Origin: Sphingomonas sp. | GTDB lineage: Bacteria > Pseudomonadota > Alphaproteobacteria > Sphingomonadales > Sphingomonadaceae | Direction of reading: 5' to 3' | Length of the DNA: 6,285 nt | Assembly (NCBI GenBank): GCA_030824725.1 | Contig: JAPJRE010000243.1 | Location: forward strand, 1 to 6,285 | Program-made: the position numbers and the translations under genes | Part shown: one piece after another, positions 5,297-6,285 of the stretch | How positions within the stretch are numbered: position 1 is the first letter of the stretch | Layout of the letters: every line of letters starts with the position of its first letter | Notes under the pieces: generated by a model | Databases searched by the model: none | Told to the model about the DNA's origin: nothing | The model's input: the letters and a program-made list of their open reading frames with translations, nothing else

Positions 5297-6070
5297 ATGC
5301 ACCTGACCGTCGATGCGCTCGCCTTCCTGCTCTTTGTCGCCTTCCTGGCTGGTTGCGTGGATGCGATGGCTGGCGGCGGCGGGCTGCTGACGATCCCCGC
5401 GCTGTTGACGGCCGGAGTGCCGCCGGTCGCCGCGCTAGCGACGAACAAGCTGCAGAGCATGATCGGCACCGGATCGGCCGTGCTCGCCTATTTGCGCGCC
5501 GGCCGCGTTGACATTCGCGGCTTTGCGATACCCGCATGCGGTGCCTTTGTCGGCTCCGCTCTGGGAGCAACAGCGGTTCAACGGATCGACCCCGGCTTTC
5601 TGGCCGCTTTCGTGCCCGTATTGCTGATCTCGATGGGCTTCTATTTCCTGCTGGCGCCGAAGATGAGCGAGGCCGACCGGCATGCGCGTCTCGGCCGCTG
5701 GGGTCTGGCTGCCGTATGCGCTGCGATCGGCTTTTACGACGGGTTCTTCGGCCCGGGCACGGGATCGTTCCTGACGATGGCGCTGCTCGCGCTGGGCGGC
5801 CTCGGGCTGGTGCGCGCCATTGCCAACACCAAGTTCCTCAACCTCGCGACCAACCTGGCCGGCCTGCTGGCAATGATTGCCGGAGGCAAGGTGCTCTGGC
5901 TGCTCGGCATCGGCATGGCTGCGGCGAATGTGTGCGGCAACCAGCTCGGCGCTTGGTGTGCTATCCGCTTCGGCGGGAAGGGCGTGCGGCCGCTGCTGGT
6001 GGTGATGTCGTTCGCGCTGACGATCAAGCTGCTGGCCGATCCCAATAACCCGTTGTGGCAGTGGCTTTAG
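5297..6070 (+). CDS. TSUP (TauE/SafE) family membrane transporter, YfcA-like
   Basis: A 257-residue integral membrane protein with about eight hydrophobic segments. The two internal repeats carry the family signatures: AGCVDAMAGGGGLLTIPALL (18-37) with ALATNKLQSMIGTGSA (46-61), and GFYDGFFGPGTGSFLTMALL (145-164) with ANTKFLNLATNLAGL (176-190). These closely resemble the E. coli YfcA subgroup, whose substrate is not firmly known; better-studied TSUP members move sulfite, sulfoacetate or other small sulfur and organic anions. The frame stays open upstream to 5222, but homology and length favour ATG 5297. No clear ribosome site precedes it. It diverges from tspO, and its TAG stop overlaps the stop of the convergent tlyA by three bases. 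Confidence 0.92.
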   Translation: MHLTVDALAFLLFVAFLAGCVDAMAGGGGLLTIPALLTAGVPPVAALATNKLQSMIGTGSAVLAYLRAGRVDIRGFAIPACGAFVGSALGATAVQRIDPGFLAAFVPVLLISMGFYFLLAPKMSEADRHARLGRWGLAAVCAAIGFYDGFFGPGTGSFLTMALLALGGLGLVRAIANTKFLNLATNLAGLLAMIAGGKVLWLLGIGMAAANVCGNQLGAWCAIRFGGKGVRPLLVVMSFALTIKLLADPNNPLWQWL

Positions 6071-6285
6071 CCTGTAGCTCGCACCGCCCCGATCAGGAAC
6101 TCCACATTGCCCTCGGGCCCGGTGATCGGGCTGCGCGTCACGCCCAGCACCTGCCAGCCCTTGCCTTCCAGCCACGCCGCCACCTCGGCGCAGACCCGCT
6201 CGTGCACCGCAGGATCCCGGACGACGCCACCCTTGCCGACTTCCTCCCGCCCCGCCTCGAACTGCGGCTTGATCAGCGCCGCCAG
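6067..6285 (-). CDS. tlyA: TlyA-type rRNA (cytidine-2'-O)-methyltransferase, C-terminal part
   Basis: The last 72 codons of a gene whose 5' part lies beyond the right edge of the window. The segment contains LIKPQFEAGREEVGKGGVVR (4-23 of the fragment), RSPITGPEGNVEFL (51-64) and a TAA stop at 6067-6069. These match the FtsJ-like domain of TlyA, which methylates rRNA at cytidine 2'-O positions with S-adenosylmethionine. K6 (in KPQFE) and E62 (in GNVEF) correspond to the last two residues of the K-D-K-E catalytic tetrad, and their spacing of 56 residues agrees with what I recall for mycobacterial TlyA. The N-terminal S4-like domain and the SAM site are outside the window. A longer minus-strand frame across the same bases in another phase lacks these motifs and is not coding. 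Confidence 0.88.
   Translation of the reverse strand: MAALIKPQFEAGREEVGKGGVVRDPAVHERVCAEVAAWLEGKGWQVLGVTRSPITGPEGNVEFLIGAVRATG

Noticed and set aside
5435..6175. Minus-strand open frame of 246 codons opposite the TSUP gene.
   Set aside because: Gln/Arg/His-rich shadow of the transporter. The real minus-strand gene at its upstream end is TlyA in a different phase.
1..6285. CRISPR array, toxin-antitoxin pair, insertion sequence ends or a defence system.
   Set aside because: No regularly spaced repeats, transposase or characteristic paired small genes were seen on either strand; apart from the integrase remnant all genes are core families.

Overview
This GC-rich window is most likely chromosomal DNA of a sphingomonad-type alphaproteobacterium. 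The assignment rests on the gene set (mammalian-like IlvE, a PetP-like MarR protein, UbiK, YbjN-ProC, TspO), the strong G/C third-position bias, and a match to the alphaproteobacterial general-stress (EcfG) promoter consensus. It is mainly core housekeeping DNA. The only sign of horizontal transfer is an integrase remnant at the left edge. No stretch longer than about 160 bases lacks a gene.

Left part (1-1670): a decayed tyrosine-recombinase N-terminus lies just past the 3' end of a tRNA-Gln(UUG) gene. This is the usual layout of an element integrated into a tRNA gene. The tRNA is complete with an encoded CCA and has its own sigma70-type promoter, whose -35 box lies inside the last codons of the upstream ilvE (branched-chain aminotransferase, minus strand). 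A 69-base divergent gap separates ilvE from a PetP-like MarR regulator on the plus strand.

Centre (1671-4556): the MarR gene converges on a membrane-anchored hemerythrin-domain protein. Upstream of the hemerythrin gene, in the 72-base gap after proC, is a GGAAC-N16-GGTT motif that matches the general-stress sigma factor consensus. Next comes a minus-strand cluster read in the order tspO, ubiK, ybjN, proC. The ybjN and proC frames overlap by 11 bases and are probably translationally coupled. The tspO-ubiK gap is 15 bases. The 112-base ubiK-ybjN gap holds an imperfect GC-rich hairpin.

Right part (5136-6285): a 161-base divergent gap with a perfect dyad leads to a YfcA-type TSUP transporter, possibly transcribed as a leaderless mRNA. 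Its stop codon overlaps the stop of a convergent gene, the C-terminal part of a TlyA-type rRNA 2'-O-methyltransferase cut by the window edge.

Functionally the window mixes amino-acid metabolism (IlvE, ProC), quinone synthesis (UbiK), tetrapyrrole or stress-linked membrane protein (TspO), di-iron oxygen/NO-type chemistry (hemerythrin), transport (TSUP) and ribosome modification (TlyA). I found no unmistakably new multi-gene system. The most useful signals are regulatory: the EcfG-type promoter, the tRNA promoter inside ilvE, the possible leaderless start with its dyad, and the integrase scar at tRNA-Gln.
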